Positions 1 through 8,245 of a stretch of 15,415 nt of DNA are shown here, piece after piece. Location: the NCBI GenBank assembly GCA_951800855.1, contig CATOLC010000007.1, forward strand, positions 1-15,415, in the 5' to 3' direction. The DNA is from an uncultured Ruminococcus sp. Lineage in GTDB: Bacteria > Bacillota > Clostridia > Oscillospirales > Acutalibacteraceae. Made by a program: the position numbers and the translations under genes. Each line of letters opens with the position of its first letter. Position 1 is the first letter of the stretch. The notes beneath the pieces were generated by a model. It saw only the letters and a list, made by a program, of their open reading frames with translations, had not been told where the DNA came from and did not search any database.

Positions 1-72
1 GGATAGCGCCGTTAGAACTCTGCTCTTTTTTTGACCTATCAAACTTTTTTTTAGTGTAATTCTGATACTCAT
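1..72 (-). CDS. rpmD: 50S ribosomal protein L30, N-terminal part (cut by window edge)
   Basis: Only the first 24 codons are present; the gene continues beyond the left edge. The ATG at 72-70 follows AGGGGTG, which overlaps the rpsE stop codon, 11 bases away. The visible peptide has the ITLKKSLIG segment typical of the first strand of bacterial L30, a small protein of about 60 residues on the large subunit near 5S rRNA. Its place directly after rpsE is the canonical spc order, with rplO and secY expected next. The call rests on the short motif plus synteny, and both agree. Confidence 0.9.
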   Translation of the reverse strand, partial: MSIRITLKKSLIGQKKSRVLTALS

Positions 73-83
73 TATTATCACCC

Positions 84-584
84 CTAGCCCAAAATTTCTT
101 GTACCATTTTCCCTCTTATAGCCGCTACTTGCTCAGCTGTTCTAAGAGATGACAGTCCTTTTATCGCTGCTCTTACAACATTACAAGGATTATTAGACCT
201 TAATGCCTTTGTCCTTATGTCTTTTATTCCTGCAGATTCTACAACAGCACGAACTGGTCCTCCTGCTATAACGCCAGTTCCTGGAGCGGCTGGCTTCATA
301 AGTACTCTGCCTGCGCCAAATTCACCTATAATCTCATGAGGAATTGTGTCTCCATTTAGCGCCACTTCAACTAAATTTTTCTTAGCGTCCTCAATGCCCT
401 TACGAATAGCATCCGGAACCTCTCCTGACTTTCCTATCCCAAATCCAACAATTCCGTTTCCATTTCCAACTACAACAAGCGCAGCAAATTTAAATATGCG
501 TCCGCCTTTTACTGTTTTTGATACTCTGTTGATGGAAACCAATTTTTCTTTTAAATCTAAAACTGATGCATCAATCCTTGACAA
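84..584 (-). CDS. rpsE: 30S ribosomal protein S5
   Basis: S5 is a small-subunit protein at the mRNA entry side; with S4 it influences decoding accuracy, and its N-terminal loop is where spectinomycin-resistance changes map. The 166-residue length is standard. Residues about 10-75 carry the double-stranded-RNA-binding-type fold, including the VKGGRIFKF loop and [17 protein letters not shown]; the C-terminal half has [15 protein letters not shown]. The start is a TTG at 584-582, placed 7 bases after AGGAGG (597-592), which gives MSRIDAS, the family N-terminus. The gene lies 15 bases after rplR and 11 bases before rpmD in the same operon. Confidence 0.98.
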   Translation of the reverse strand: MSRIDASVLDLKEKLVSINRVSKTVKGGRIFKFAALVVVGNGNGIVGFGIGKSGEVPDAIRKGIEDAKKNLVEVALNGDTIPHEIIGEFGAGRVLMKPAAPGTGVIAGGPVRAVVESAGIKDIRTKALRSNNPCNVVRAAIKGLSSLRTAEQVAAIRGKMVQEILG

Positions 585-599
585 AAATATCCCTCCTTT

Positions 600-959
600 T
601 TAAAAATCAAGTCCGCCTTCTCTGGCGCCCTCAGCTAACTCTTTGACTCTTCCGTGGAAAATATATCCGCCACGATCGAAAACGACTTTTTTTATGTTTT
701 TATCTAGAGCTTTTTTAGCTAAAATCTGCCCTATATCCCGAGCCCCGCTCTTGTTCCCGCCGTTCCCTTCAAACTCTTTATCTAAACTCGACGCAGAAAC
801 TAAAGTAAATCCTTTTTCATCATCAATTATTTGAGCATAAATATTTTTCGACGAACGAAAAACATTTAAACGTGGTGTGTTCTCAGTTCCAATAATTTTA
901 TTCCTTATTCGCATATGTCTCTTAATGCGAGCTTTATTCTTATCTAGGTGATTAACCAT
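600..959 (-). CDS. rplR: 50S ribosomal protein L18
   Basis: L18 binds 5S rRNA together with L5 and anchors the central protuberance of the large subunit. The 119 residues match the usual length. The N-terminal basic stretch ([14 protein letters not shown]) is followed by the hallmark [20 protein letters not shown], and the C-terminus has the conserved [20 protein letters not shown]. The ATG at 959-957 follows AGGAGGGG by about 9 bases. It sits between rplF (18-base gap... 960-978) and rpsE, in canonical spc order. Nothing unusual is seen. Confidence 0.98.
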   Translation of the reverse strand: MVNHLDKNKARIKRHMRIRNKIIGTENTPRLNVFRSSKNIYAQIIDDEKGFTLVSASSLDKEFEGNGGNKSGARDIGQILAKKALDKNIKKVVFDRGGYIFHGRVKELAEGAREGGLDF

Positions 960-978
960 TAGTATTTACCCCTCCTTT

Positions 979-1533
979 CTACTTTTTAGCTGCTTTACCG
1001 GCTTTTCCTTCTTTCCGGATAATCACTTCATCTATATATTTAATTCCTTTGCCCTTATATGGCTCTGGCGGTCTCTTTTCACGTATTTCGGCAGCAAATT
1101 GACCTACTTTTTGCTTGTCTATTCCGTGCACTATAATCTTATTTGTTCCCTGGACTTCAAGCTTTATATCGTCTGTTTCCGAAACAGTGACTTGATGAGA
1201 ATACCCTAAATTCATAACTATATTTTTGCCCTGTTTCTGTACACGGTATCCCACTCCGTTTACCTCTAGTTCCTTTTTAAAACCATTGGTCACTCCTTCG
1301 ACCATGTTAGATATCAAAGCCCTAGTCAAGCCATGAAGAGCTCTCATTTTATTCTGATCATTGATTCTTTTTACTAAAATTCTTTTAGAATCTGGCTCTA
1401 TTTCCACATTTATTCCAGAATGTACCGCCATAGAAAGGCTACCCTTAGAGCCCTTAATCTCTAGTGAACTGTCCCCCAGTTTGACTTCTACACCGGCGGG
1501 AATTGTAATCGGGCTATTACCTATTCTCGACAT
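979..1533 (-). CDS. rplF: 50S ribosomal protein L6
   Basis: L6 is a large-subunit protein near the factor-binding (GTPase) centre and the sarcin-ricin loop. The 184 residues are slightly longer than the usual 178-180 because of a Lys/Ala-rich tail. The N-terminus MSRIGNSPITIPAGVEV is diagnostic, as are the second-domain VNGVGYRVQ and the C-terminal RPPEPYKGKGIKY, where the last segment is the most conserved part of the family. The ATG at 1533-1531 follows a G-rich Shine-Dalgarno that overlaps the rpsH stop 15 bases upstream, which suggests coupled translation. Confidence 0.98.
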   Translation of the reverse strand: MSRIGNSPITIPAGVEVKLGDSSLEIKGSKGSLSMAVHSGINVEIEPDSKRILVKRINDQNKMRALHGLTRALISNMVEGVTNGFKKELEVNGVGYRVQKQGKNIVMNLGYSHQVTVSETDDIKLEVQGTNKIIVHGIDKQKVGQFAAEIREKRPPEPYKGKGIKYIDEVIIRKEGKAGKAAKK

Positions 1534-1548
1534 TTTTCTTTTCCCCCC

Positions 1549-1953
1549 TTACCACACAAATGCTAAAACTTCTCCGCCGAGCCGCTCTTTACGAGCCTGA
1601 CGATCTGTCATTATTCCATGCGATGTCGATATAATCGCCGTTCCTAACCCTTTCATTACCCTAGGCATATTAGCAACATCACTATAAATCCTAAGACCTG
1701 GTTTGGATACCCTTTTCAATCCTGTAATCACCGATTTCTTTCCCTTATCGTCTTGATACTTAAGAAAAATTTTTATCATTCCTTGTTTTTCGTCCTCAGA
1801 AATTGCAAATCTCTTTATATACCCTTCATCTGCTAATATTTGAACAATCGCTCTTTTTTCTTTCGACATAGGAACGTCTACACTTTCATGTTTTGCTGAA
1901 TTTGCATTCCGAATCCGTGTCAAGAGATCAGCTATGGTATCAGTTACCTGCAT
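1549..1953 (-). CDS. rpsH: 30S ribosomal protein S8
   Basis: S8 binds the central domain of 16S rRNA early in assembly. In Escherichia coli it also represses translation of the spc operon by binding mRNA near rplE; whether that holds here cannot be judged from this sequence. The 134 residues cover both domains: the N-terminal [13 protein letters not shown] and the C-terminal [10 protein letters not shown] and [20 protein letters not shown], all family hallmarks. The ATG at 1953-1951 follows AAGGGGGT. The gene is 25 bases after rpsN and 15 before rplF. Confidence 0.98.
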   Translation of the reverse strand: MQVTDTIADLLTRIRNANSAKHESVDVPMSKEKRAIVQILADEGYIKRFAISEDEKQGMIKIFLKYQDDKGKKSVITGLKRVSKPGLRIYSDVANMPRVMKGLGTAIISTSHGIMTDRQARKERLGGEVLAFVW

Positions 1954-1978
1954 TTAATTTACCCCCTTCGCTACTTTA

Positions 1979-2164
1979 TTACCAGCTAGCTTTCTTTACC
2001 CCTGGAATTTTTCCTTCTAATGCTAATTTCCTGAAACAAATACGGCACAACCCAAATATTCTCAGATAAGCATGTGGTCTGCCGCAAATATTACATCTAG
2101 AATATTCACGAGTTTTATATTTCTGTTTTCTTTTTTGTTTAGCTATTAAAGACTTTTTTGCCAT
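1979..2164 (-). CDS. rpsN: 30S ribosomal protein S14, short zinc-binding type
   Basis: This is the short, 61-residue form of S14, a protein of the 30S head near S3 and S10. Cys24, Cys27 (CNIC), Cys40 and Cys43 (CRIC) form the zinc site of the C-plus type, sometimes called type Z. Many low-GC Gram-positives keep this form together with a longer cysteine-free paralogue that replaces it under zinc starvation; no paralogue lies in this window. The C-terminus [11 protein letters not shown] is typical. The ATG at 2164-2162 follows AAAGGGGG, 12 bases after rplE. Confidence 0.98.
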   Translation of the reverse strand: MAKKSLIAKQKRKQKYKTREYSRCNICGRPHAYLRIFGLCRICFRKLALEGKIPGVKKASW

Positions 2165-2176
2165 AATAATCCCCCT

Positions 2177-2716
2177 TTACTTTGCAAACGGTGCACCCAT
2201 TAATCTTAATAATTCTCTGGCCTCTTCGTCTGTCTTTGCTGAGGTTGCTATACATATGTCCATGCCACGAATTTTATCTATTTTATCGTAATCTATTTCA
2301 GGAAAAATAAGCTGTTCCTTTATTCCCATATTATAGTTGCCTCTACCGTCAAAAGCATCTGGGTTAATCCCTCTAAAATCCCTTACTCTTGGTAATGCTA
2401 AATTAAAAAATCTGTCCAAAAATTCATACATTATTTTCGATCTAAGGGTAACTTTTGCCCCAATTTTCATTCCTACACGAACTTTAAAGTTTGCAACAGA
2501 TCTCTTTGCTGTACAAGCTACTGGTTTTTGCCCTGAAATTTTAGCGAGATCCAACATAATCGCATCAATAACTTTTGAATTATCTCTTGCTTCCCCAGCG
2601 CCCACGTTTATAACAATTTTCTCTAGCTTTGGTATCTGCATCACACTCTTATATGAAAATTTTTTCATAAGCTGTGGCGCTACCTGATCTAAATAATAAT
2701 CTTTCAGTCTTGCCAT
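2177..2716 (-). CDS. rplE: 50S ribosomal protein L5
   Basis: L5 binds 5S rRNA with L18 and contacts the P-site tRNA and the 30S head from the central protuberance. The 179 residues are the standard length. Hallmarks are the N-terminal MARLKDYY, the [16 protein letters not shown] strand, [19 protein letters not shown] in the middle, [10 protein letters not shown], and the C-terminal [20 protein letters not shown]. The ATG at 2716-2714 follows AAGGAGGATAG; only 11 bases separate it from the rplX stop. No anomaly is seen. Confidence 0.98.
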   Translation of the reverse strand: MARLKDYYLDQVAPQLMKKFSYKSVMQIPKLEKIVINVGAGEARDNSKVIDAIMLDLAKISGQKPVACTAKRSVANFKVRVGMKIGAKVTLRSKIMYEFLDRFFNLALPRVRDFRGINPDAFDGRGNYNMGIKEQLIFPEIDYDKIDKIRGMDICIATSAKTDEEARELLRLMGAPFAK

Positions 2717-2727
2717 TCCTATCCTCC

Positions 2728-3054
2728 TTACAGTGTTTCACCACAATGTTTGCAGATGCGGCATTTTTTTCCATTATCATCTATTTTATGTGCTATTCTA
2801 GTGGGTTTATCGCACTTCTGACACACTATCTGCACTTTGCATGCATACATCGCACCTTCAGTTTTAACTATTCCGCCTTCTTCGCCGGCTTTCCTAGGTT
2901 TCACATGTTTCGAAACGATATTTATTCCCTCAACTATTACTTTTTTTTCTTTAGGACTTACTTCTAACACTTTACCCCGTTTTTTCTTGTCTTTTCCACT
3001 CAGAATATAAACAGTATCCCCTGTTTTAACATGTACTCCCTTTAAACAGCCCAT
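2728..3054 (-). CDS. rplX: 50S ribosomal protein L24 with C-terminal cysteine ribbon
   Basis: L24 is an assembly initiator that binds 23S rRNA and sits near the exit tunnel. The KOW domain is visible early ([23 protein letters not shown]), followed by [18 protein letters not shown] place the start at the ATG at 3054-3052, 8 bases after AGGAGG (3068-3063), giving 108 residues; the in-frame GTG further upstream lies inside the Shine-Dalgarno. The C-terminus has CQKC at residues 78-81 and Cys98, Cys101 and Cys104, a probable zinc ribbon. That matches the C-plus version known in some Clostridia; Bacillus subtilis L24 lacks it. Confidence 0.97.
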   Translation of the reverse strand: MGCLKGVHVKTGDTVYILSGKDKKKRGKVLEVSPKEKKVIVEGINIVSKHVKPRKAGEEGGIVKTEGAMYACKVQIVCQKCDKPTRIAHKIDDNGKKCRICKHCGETL

Positions 3055-3069
3055 TATGAACACCTCCTA

Positions 3070-3438
3070 TCAAAGCGTTTCCGGAGCTAAACTCAAAATT
3101 TTTGTGTATCCGTCATCTCTGAGTTCTCTCGCCACCGGACCAAATATACGTGTACCTTTTGGATTTTTATCTTCCTTAATTATAACCGCTGCATTTTCAT
3201 CAAAACGAATATATGAACCATCACTTCTTCTTGTTCTATTCACTGTGCGTACTATTACAGCTTTTACAACATCGCCTTTTTTTACTGCGCCCATCGGAGC
3301 AGCTTTTTTTACCGACGCTACTATAATATCTCCGACGCTAGCATATCTCCGCCTTGTACCGCCTAGTACTCTTATACACATAATTTCTTTAGCTCCTGTG
3401 TTATCAGCCACTTTTAAATAGCTCTGCTGCTGTATCAT
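3070..3438 (-). CDS. rplN: 50S ribosomal protein L14
   Basis: L14 lies at the subunit interface, forms an intersubunit bridge, and is the docking site of the silencing factor RsfS. The 122 residues are exactly the usual size. Diagnostic segments are the N-terminal [19 protein letters not shown], the [12 protein letters not shown] strand, VVKAVIVRT, and [12 protein letters not shown] near the end. The ATG at 3438-3436 follows GGAGGAG. It is separated from rpsQ by 45 bases, the widest gap in this part of the spc cluster, but I see no clear promoter there. Confidence 0.98.
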   Translation of the reverse strand: MIQQQSYLKVADNTGAKEIMCIRVLGGTRRRYASVGDIIVASVKKAAPMGAVKKGDVVKAVIVRTVNRTRRSDGSYIRFDENAAVIIKEDKNPKGTRIFGPVARELRDDGYTKILSLAPETL

Positions 3439-3483
3439 TGCGTCTCCTCCTAACCTGCTAGTTTATGAATCCCTAATATATAA

Positions 3484-3753
3484 TTATTTCGCCCGCTCTA
3501 ATATCTCAACAACACGCCATCTTTTCTCTTTAGAAAGTGGCCTTGTTTCCATTATCTTAACTTTATCGCCCTCATTGCAATCATTATTCTGGTCATGAAC
3601 CTTTAGTCTAGCTGTTCTTCTTATAATTTTTTTGTAAAGAGGGTGTCTTTTATTGTGTTTAATTAAAACTACAGCTGTTTTATCCATTTTACTGCTTACA
3701 ACAGTGCCAATTTCAACTTTTCTAACGGTATCTCGTTTGACTCCTAAACTCAC
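3484..3753 (-). CDS. rpsQ: 30S ribosomal protein S17
   Basis: S17 is an OB-fold protein and a primary binder of 16S rRNA helices 7 and 11. Core motifs are [39 protein letters not shown] and the C-terminal [17 protein letters not shown] choose the GTG at 3753-3751: AGGAGG ends 8 bases upstream, which yields 89 residues, close to the family length. A longer in-frame ATG at 3777-3775 would put the Shine-Dalgarno inside the coding region and overlap rpmC, so I reject it. The gap to rpmC is then 16 bases. Confidence 0.96.
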   Translation of the reverse strand: MSLGVKRDTVRKVEIGTVVSSKMDKTAVVLIKHNKRHPLYKKIIRRTARLKVHDQNNDCNEGDKVKIMETRPLSKEKRWRVVEILERAK

Positions 3754-3769
3754 TAAATTGTCCTCCTCT

Positions 3770-3976
3770 CTACACATTTAATACACTTTTAAATTCTTTT
3801 TCTGTGATAATTGTCTTTATGCGTGCAATATCCTTTTTAACAGCTTTAATTCTCATCGGATTCTGAAGTTGATTAATAGCAAGTTGAAAACGCAAGTTGA
3901 AAAGCTCCTCTTTAAGCTCTTTAAGCTTTTTCTCCAAATCCTCGTTGCTTAAATTTCTGATTTCTGTAGGCTTCAA
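3770..3976 (-). CDS. rpmC: 50S ribosomal protein L29
   Basis: L29 is a two-helix hairpin protein at the exit of the nascent-peptide tunnel, next to L23. The 68 residues show the expected heptad-like helix ([20 protein letters not shown]), then [17 protein letters not shown], the family signature. The start is a TTG at 3976-3974 that overlaps the rplP stop (TTGA), giving [10 protein letters not shown], which aligns with the normal N-terminus MKAxEIREL. The upstream sequence is purine-rich (GAAGAAGAGG, GGTGAG) rather than a strong Shine-Dalgarno, so translational coupling to rplP is likely. Confidence 0.96.
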   Translation of the reverse strand: MKPTEIRNLSNEDLEKKLKELKEELFNLRFQLAINQLQNPMRIKAVKKDIARIKTIITEKEFKSVLNV

Positions 3977-4434
3977 TTTTGCTCACCAACCTCTTCTTCA
4001 GTTTTGTCAATTGATTCTGTATTGTGTTTATCTTTAACTACAAATTTACATGCAATAGGCAATTTGCTGGCAGCTAATCTCATAGCTTCTCTTGCCATAT
4101 TTTCAGATAAATCGCCCATTTCAAACAAAATCCTGCCCGGTTTCACCACTGCAACCCAATATTCAGGAGAACCCTTACCTTTTCCCATTCTGGTTTCAGC
4201 TGGTTTCTTAGTTACAGGTTTATGCGGAAAAATATTTATCCAAACTTTTCCCATCCTTTTACAATATCTCGTCATAGCAACACGAGCAGCCTCAATTTGA
4301 TTAGCTGTTATCCATTTAGGCTCAAGAGCCTGCAAACCATAACTTCCATAAGCTATTGTGTTTCCACGCAAAGCCTTGCCCTTCATCCGCCCTCTATGAA
4401 CTCTTCTGTATTTTGTTCTTTTTGGTAAAAGCAT
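3973..4434 (-). CDS. rplP: 50S ribosomal protein L16 with acidic C-terminal tail
   Basis: L16 lies between the peptidyl transferase centre and the A-site tRNA elbow. The N-terminus [19 protein letters not shown] and the central [20 protein letters not shown] are diagnostic, as is [16 protein letters not shown]. At 153 residues it is about 9-16 longer than common homologues; the surplus is an acidic tail after residue 137 (KTEEEVGE). The ATG at 4434-4432 shares one base with the rpsC stop (TGATG), and its own stop overlaps the rpmC start, so rpsC, rplP and rpmC are translationally linked. Confidence 0.98.
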   Translation of the reverse strand: MLLPKRTKYRRVHRGRMKGKALRGNTIAYGSYGLQALEPKWITANQIEAARVAMTRYCKRMGKVWINIFPHKPVTKKPAETRMGKGKGSPEYWVAVVKPGRILFEMGDLSENMAREAMRLAASKLPIACKFVVKDKHNTESIDKTEEEVGEQN

Positions 4435-5102
4435 CAGCGCTGCCCCCCTTCTATGACTTCACTATTATGATTGTCTTGCAAAACTTCTCCCTTGCATATC
4501 CAAACTTTAACACCAATAATACCATATGTGGTTTTCGCTTCAGCAAAACCATATTCTATATCAGCTCTAATAGTTTGAAGAGGTATTGTCCCTTCGTGAT
4601 AATGCTCTGTTCTTGCTATTTCAGCTCCGCCTAATCTCCCTGATACCTGTGTTTTTATTCCTTTTGCTCCCGCTTTCATAGATCGGCCCATGGCCTGTTT
4701 CATTGCTCTTCTGAATGAAATTCTTCTCTCGAGCTGTTGTGCTATGCTTTCAGCAACAAGTTGAGCATTCATATCTATATTCTTTACTTCCACTATGTTT
4801 ATAAGCACAGTTTTGTTGATAAGTTTCTCACATTCTACTCTAAGGGCTTCAATTTCAGTACCGCCTTTACCTATTACTATACCAGGTTTTGCACAATGTA
4901 TAAATAAACGAACTTTATTTTCATCTTTTTCTATTTCTATTTTAGAAATTCCAGCAGAATATAACCTTTTTTTTAAAAATTTTCTAAGGTTGTAATCCTC
5001 CTTGATAGCTGCAGCAAATTGTTCTTTTTTTAAGAACCATCTAGAATCCCAATTTTTTATCACGCCTACGCGTAGACCGTGTGGATTAACTTTTTGTCCC
5101 AT
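4434..5102 (-). CDS. rpsC: 30S ribosomal protein S3
   Basis: S3 is in the 30S head and helps form the mRNA entry channel with S4 and S5; the three act on mRNA unwinding. The 222 residues cover the N-terminal [13 protein letters not shown], a type-II KH domain with the GxxG loop at residues 78-81 (IGKGG), and the C-terminal domain with [20 protein letters not shown] and [11 protein letters not shown]. The ATG at 5102-5100 follows AAGGAGGG. The coding region begins 17 bases inside the end of rplV, so the Shine-Dalgarno lies within rplV. Confidence 0.98.
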   Translation of the reverse strand: MGQKVNPHGLRVGVIKNWDSRWFLKKEQFAAAIKEDYNLRKFLKKRLYSAGISKIEIEKDENKVRLFIHCAKPGIVIGKGGTEIEALRVECEKLINKTVLINIVEVKNIDMNAQLVAESIAQQLERRISFRRAMKQAMGRSMKAGAKGIKTQVSGRLGGAEIARTEHYHEGTIPLQTIRADIEYGFAEAKTTYGIIGVKVWICKGEVLQDNHNSEVIEGGQR

Positions 5103-5454
5103 GATTTCCCTCCTTCTTATTTTCTCTCTCTTTCAAAGTTATAGTTACATGCGATGTTCTTTTTAGAATCCTATGGGAACGTCCCTTTGAAACTGGTCTA
5201 ATTCTTTTAATTATCGGCCCGGGGCAAACAAAACACTCTGAAACATAAAGCTGTGAGGAATCCATGCTATAATTATTCGTGGCATTCGATACAGCAGATT
5301 TAAGAAGTTTACTTAAATATTCACATGCTGATTTTGGTGTGTGCTTTAATATGGCTGCCGCATAATCCGCCGGTTTATTTCGAATCAAGTCAAGAACAAT
5401 AGAAACCTTTCTTGGCGATATACGAGCATGTTTTAAATAAGCTTTTGCTTCCAT
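5086..5454 (-). CDS. rplV: 50S ribosomal protein L22
   Basis: L22 lines the exit tunnel; its extended loop forms the constriction with L4, where macrolide-resistance mutations map in other bacteria. Hallmarks are the N-terminal [17 protein letters not shown], the central [10 protein letters not shown], and [18 protein letters not shown] in the loop and C-terminal strand. The 122 residues exceed the usual 110-113 by a charged tail ([10 protein letters not shown]) that is encoded in the overlap with rpsC. The ATG at 5454-5452 follows AAGGAAGGAAG, 26 bases after rpsS. Confidence 0.98.
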   Translation of the reverse strand: MEAKAYLKHARISPRKVSIVLDLIRNKPADYAAAILKHTPKSACEYLSKLLKSAVSNATNNYSMDSSQLYVSECFVCPGPIIKRIRPVSKGRSHRILKRTSHVTITLKERENKKEGNHGTKS

Positions 5455-5480
5455 CAGATAACACTTCCTTCCTTAATTAT

Positions 5481-5759
5481 TTATTTCGAACCGGTTGTTT
5501 TAGCTCCCGCGTGTCCTTTAAATGTTCTAGTTGGCGCAAACTCCCCTAATTTATGCCCTACCATATCCTCCGTCACATAAACCGGAACATGCTTTCTTCC
5601 ATCATGGACCGCAAAAGTATGACCTACAAATTCCGGAAATATTGTGGACGCTCGACTCCAAGTCTTTAAAACTTCCTTTTTCTTAGCTTCATTTAAAGCT
5701 CTAACTCTTTTTAAAAGGACTTTTAACACAAATGGTTCTTTTTTTAGACTTCTACTCAT
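5481..5759 (-). CDS. rpsS: 30S ribosomal protein S19
   Basis: S19 sits in the 30S head, pairs with S13 and contacts 16S rRNA near the A-site finger. The 92 residues are standard. The N-terminal [11 protein letters not shown], the middle [25 protein letters not shown] (split as [11 protein letters not shown] and [11 protein letters not shown]), and the C-terminal [17 protein letters not shown] are diagnostic. The ATG at 5759-5757 follows AAAAGGGGTGTG. It lies 21 bases after rplB in canonical S10 order. Confidence 0.98.
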   Translation of the reverse strand: MSRSLKKEPFVLKVLLKRVRALNEAKKKEVLKTWSRASTIFPEFVGHTFAVHDGRKHVPVYVTEDMVGHKLGEFAPTRTFKGHAGAKTTGSK

Positions 5760-5780
5760 TAATTCACACCCCTTTTAAAA

Positions 5781-6614
5781 TTATTTGCTGTTTCGGCGTT
5801 TTACGATAAACTTATCTGAAAAATTATGTTTTTTACGTGTCTTATAGCCCAAAGTAGGTTTGCCCCATGGGGTTACAGGCCCTGGGCGTCCCACTGGAGA
5901 TTTTCCTTCTCCTCCTCCATGTGGGTGATCGCATGGGTTCATGACAGAACCACGAACAGTAGGTCTCCACCCCATATGCCTTTTTCTTCCAGCTTTTCCA
6001 ATTTTTACGTTTTCATGGTCTATATTCCCGACCTGACCTATTGTAGCTATACAATTTAGAGGAACATATCTGAGCTCCCCAGACGGAAGTCTCACCAATG
6101 CTAAATTGTTTTCCTTAGCCATTAATTGAGCCATATTACCCGCAGAGCGAACTAACTGTGCGCCCTTTCCTGGGTGTAGTTCTATATTGTGTATAAAGCT
6201 TCCTACAGGTATATTGGATATCGGTAAAGCGTTGCCAGGTTTTATATCAGAGTCCGGGCCAGCAGTAATAGCATCCCCAACCTTTAAACCTTCCGGTGCA
6301 ATTATATACCTTTTCTCGCTGTCTGCATATTGAACTAATGCAATATGCGCTGAGCGATTCGGGTCATACTCCAAACTCACGACTTTCCCATCAATGTCAA
6401 ATTTTTGGCGTTTAAAATCAATAAGCCTATATTTCCGCCTGTTTCCACCACCACGATGGCGAACTGTAATTTGTCCATAATTATTTCGACCTGCATGCTT
6501 CTTCAAAGATCTGAGCAAACTTTTCTCAGGTCCACATTTTGAAAGGTTTTCATAACTTATAACAGACATGTTGCGTCTTGAAGGCGTTGTCGGCTTGTAA
6601 TTCTTTATTGCCAT
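5781..6614 (-). CDS. rplB: 50S ribosomal protein L2
   Basis: L2 is one of the most conserved large-subunit proteins, needed for subunit joining and close to the peptidyl transferase centre. The 277 residues match the family. The N-terminal [16 protein letters not shown], the OB-fold part with [12 protein letters not shown] (about 52-63), and the SH3-like part with [13 protein letters not shown] are present. The essential [13 protein letters not shown] loop is at about residues 225-237, followed by [19 protein letters not shown]. The ATG at 6614-6612 follows AAGGAG; the gap from rplW is 68 bases and holds nothing I recognise. Confidence 0.99.
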   Translation of the reverse strand: MAIKNYKPTTPSRRNMSVISYENLSKCGPEKSLLRSLKKHAGRNNYGQITVRHRGGGNRRKYRLIDFKRQKFDIDGKVVSLEYDPNRSAHIALVQYADSEKRYIIAPEGLKVGDAITAGPDSDIKPGNALPISNIPVGSFIHNIELHPGKGAQLVRSAGNMAQLMAKENNLALVRLPSGELRYVPLNCIATIGQVGNIDHENVKIGKAGRKRHMGWRPTVRGSVMNPCDHPHGGGEGKSPVGRPGPVTPWGKPTLGYKTRKKHNFSDKFIVKRRNSK

Positions 6615-6682
6615 TTTCTCACTCCTTGTCTAATTAATTTCTGTATATTGTATATATCTCCTCGTCCAAATCTTGCAAAACA

Positions 6683-6973
6683 TTAAACAATTGTATCAAA
6701 GAATTCTATTCCTTTGCTATCTTCTTTAAGCTTAACTATCGCCTTTTTCCACGAAGGAGTTCTTCCAATAGTCCGTCCCCGCCTTCTCTCTCTCCCTCTT
6801 ACATTAAGAGTTCTGACTTTATCAACTTTGACACCAAAAATTTCTTCTACAGCTTTTGCAATCTCAACTTTATTGGCTTCTTTCATAACCCTAAAGGTGT
6901 ATTTTTTCATAGCCAATCCGAGCATCGATTTTTCAGTGATAACCGGTCGAATGATTATATCATGCGCCTGCAT
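6683..6973 (-). CDS. rplW: 50S ribosomal protein L23
   Basis: L23 sits at the tunnel exit and is the docking site for trigger factor and signal recognition particle in bacteria. The 96 residues are typical. The N-terminal IIIRPVITEKSM is the family signature, followed by KYTFRVMKEANKVEIAKAVEEIF and VDKVRTLNVRG, then the basic loop RERRRGRTIGRTPSWKKAIV. The ATG at 6973-6971 shares its first base with the rplD stop (TAATG), and AGGAGGTG lies inside the end of rplD, so the two are translationally coupled. Confidence 0.98.
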   Translation of the reverse strand: MQAHDIIIRPVITEKSMLGLAMKKYTFRVMKEANKVEIAKAVEEIFGVKVDKVRTLNVRGRERRRGRTIGRTPSWKKAIVKLKEDSKGIEFFDTIV

Positions 6974-7596
6974 TACGCATACACCTCCTCAATTATCCCC
7001 ACAGCACTTCTTACTAACACTAATTTACCTGCATTGAGAATATCATAAGTGTTTATGCTGTCAGCACGTGTTGATTTTACTTTAGGAATATTTCTAATTG
7101 AATTCACTACTTTTTTGTCACTATCAGGCAAAACAATAAGAGATTTGGGTAAAGCATTTATTGAATTTAGCATGTTTACTATTGTTTTTGTTTTATACTC
7201 ATCCATAGTAATTGAATCAAGTACTATTATTTCGTTGTCTAATAGTTTACTGGACAGGGCTGATTTTAAAGCCAATCTCTTAAGTTTTCTATTAATTGAA
7301 TAACTATAGTCCCGAGGCTTGGGTGCAAAAACAATTCCTCCATGTCTCCACTGAGGAGCTCTGATAGAACCTTGCCTGGCGTGACCTGTGCCTTTCTGTC
7401 TCCAAGGCTTTTTGCCTCCTCCTGAAACTTCTGCTCTTGTCAGTGCCGATTGAGTTCCCTGACGCTTATTCGCTAAATGATTCTTCACCGCTTCATGCAT
7501 CGCACAGATGTTGGGCTCAATACTAAATATCTCATCTTTCAGTTCAATATCTCCGACCTGGACACCTGACATATCTACTACCGGTAATTTAGGCAT
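6973..7596 (-). CDS. rplD: 50S ribosomal protein L4
   Basis: L4 contributes to the exit-tunnel constriction through a long basic loop. In Escherichia coli it also represses the S10 operon; the same role here is not shown by the sequence. The loop is visible as RQGTQSALTRAEVSGGGKKP followed by WRQKGTGHARQGSIRAPQWRHGG, then FAPKPRDYSYSINRKLKRLA. I choose the ATG at 7596-7594, 7 bases after AGGAGG, giving 207 residues; a longer frame back to 7638 would encode the Shine-Dalgarno itself and overlap rplC. The gap from rplC is then 16 bases. Confidence 0.97.
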   Translation of the reverse strand: MPKLPVVDMSGVQVGDIELKDEIFSIEPNICAMHEAVKNHLANKRQGTQSALTRAEVSGGGKKPWRQKGTGHARQGSIRAPQWRHGGIVFAPKPRDYSYSINRKLKRLALKSALSSKLLDNEIIVLDSITMDEYKTKTIVNMLNSINALPKSLIVLPDSDKKVVNSIRNIPKVKSTRADSINTYDILNAGKLVLVRSAVGIIEEVYA

Positions 7597-7612
7597 ATTC
7601 CTTCCTCCTCCC

Positions 7613-8245
7613 TCAAACTTTAACACTATCTTTAACAAGCACTATACTACCTTTTGGTCCTGGAATTGCTCCTTTGATAGCTAATAAGTTGTTTTCAGTG
7701 TCTACTTTCACAATTTTCAGATTTTGTACTGTAACTCTTTCCGCTCCTAAATGGCCCGCCATTTTCTTTCCTTTAAATACCCGTGATGGGTCTGAGCATG
7801 CTCCTATAGAGCCTCCGTGTCTAACAACAGGTCCAGAGCCGTGTGTTTCTTTTAATCTTCTGAAATTCCAGCGTTTAATAACACCTGCATAGCCCTTTCC
7901 TTTGCTCGTTCCTACCACATCAACTTTGTCACCTTCGGAAAAAACATCAGCTTTAATTATATCTCCAACATTAAACTTTTCCACATCATCAAAACGAAAC
8001 TCTCTTAAAAACCTTTTGGGAGCAATATTCGCTTTGTCGAAGTGCCCTTTTAAGGGTTTTGTTAATTTATTGGGTTTGACATCTCCATATCCCATTTGAA
8101 CAGCATTATATCCGTCTATCCCTACAGATTTTTTCTGAGAAATAATGCACGGTCCAGCTTCAATAACGGTTACAGGAACGACATCTCCCTTTTCGTCAAA
8201 AATCTGTGTCATACCTATCTTTTTGCCTATTATTCCTTTTTCCAT
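7613..8245 (-). CDS. rplC: 50S ribosomal protein L3
   Basis: L3 is an early assembly protein whose central extension reaches toward the peptidyl transferase centre; changes there give pleuromutilin and linezolid resistance in other bacteria. The 210 residues are standard. Diagnostic segments are [18 protein letters not shown] at the start, [33 protein letters not shown] and [19 protein letters not shown]. The ATG at 8245-8243 follows AGGAGGGG. Unlike the other junctions in this cluster, it is preceded by a 160-base gap with several inverted repeats (see 8246-8405). Confidence 0.98.
   Translation of the reverse strand: MEKGIIGKKIGMTQIFDEKGDVVPVTVIEAGPCIISQKKSVGIDGYNAVQMGYGDVKPNKLTKPLKGHFDKANIAPKRFLREFRFDDVEKFNVGDIIKADVFSEGDKVDVVGTSKGKGYAGVIKRWNFRRLKETHGSGPVVRHGGSIGACSDPSRVFKGKKMAGHLGAERVTVQNLKIVKVDTENNLLAIKGAIPGPKGSIVLVKDSVKV

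Noticed and set aside
2674..2967. Plus-strand frames over the ribosomal genes
   Set aside because: These and similar plus-strand frames are antisense shadows of conserved minus-strand ribosomal genes, with low-complexity Phe/Ser/Leu-rich translations.
3754..3777. Longer rpsQ start at an upstream ATG
   Set aside because: It would put the AGGAGG Shine-Dalgarno inside the coding region and overlap rpmC; the GTG at 3753 has ideal spacing and the family length.
7597..7638. Longer rplD start overlapping rplC
   Set aside because: The added residues encode the Shine-Dalgarno (GGG-rich) and do not match L4; the ATG at 7596 is well placed.
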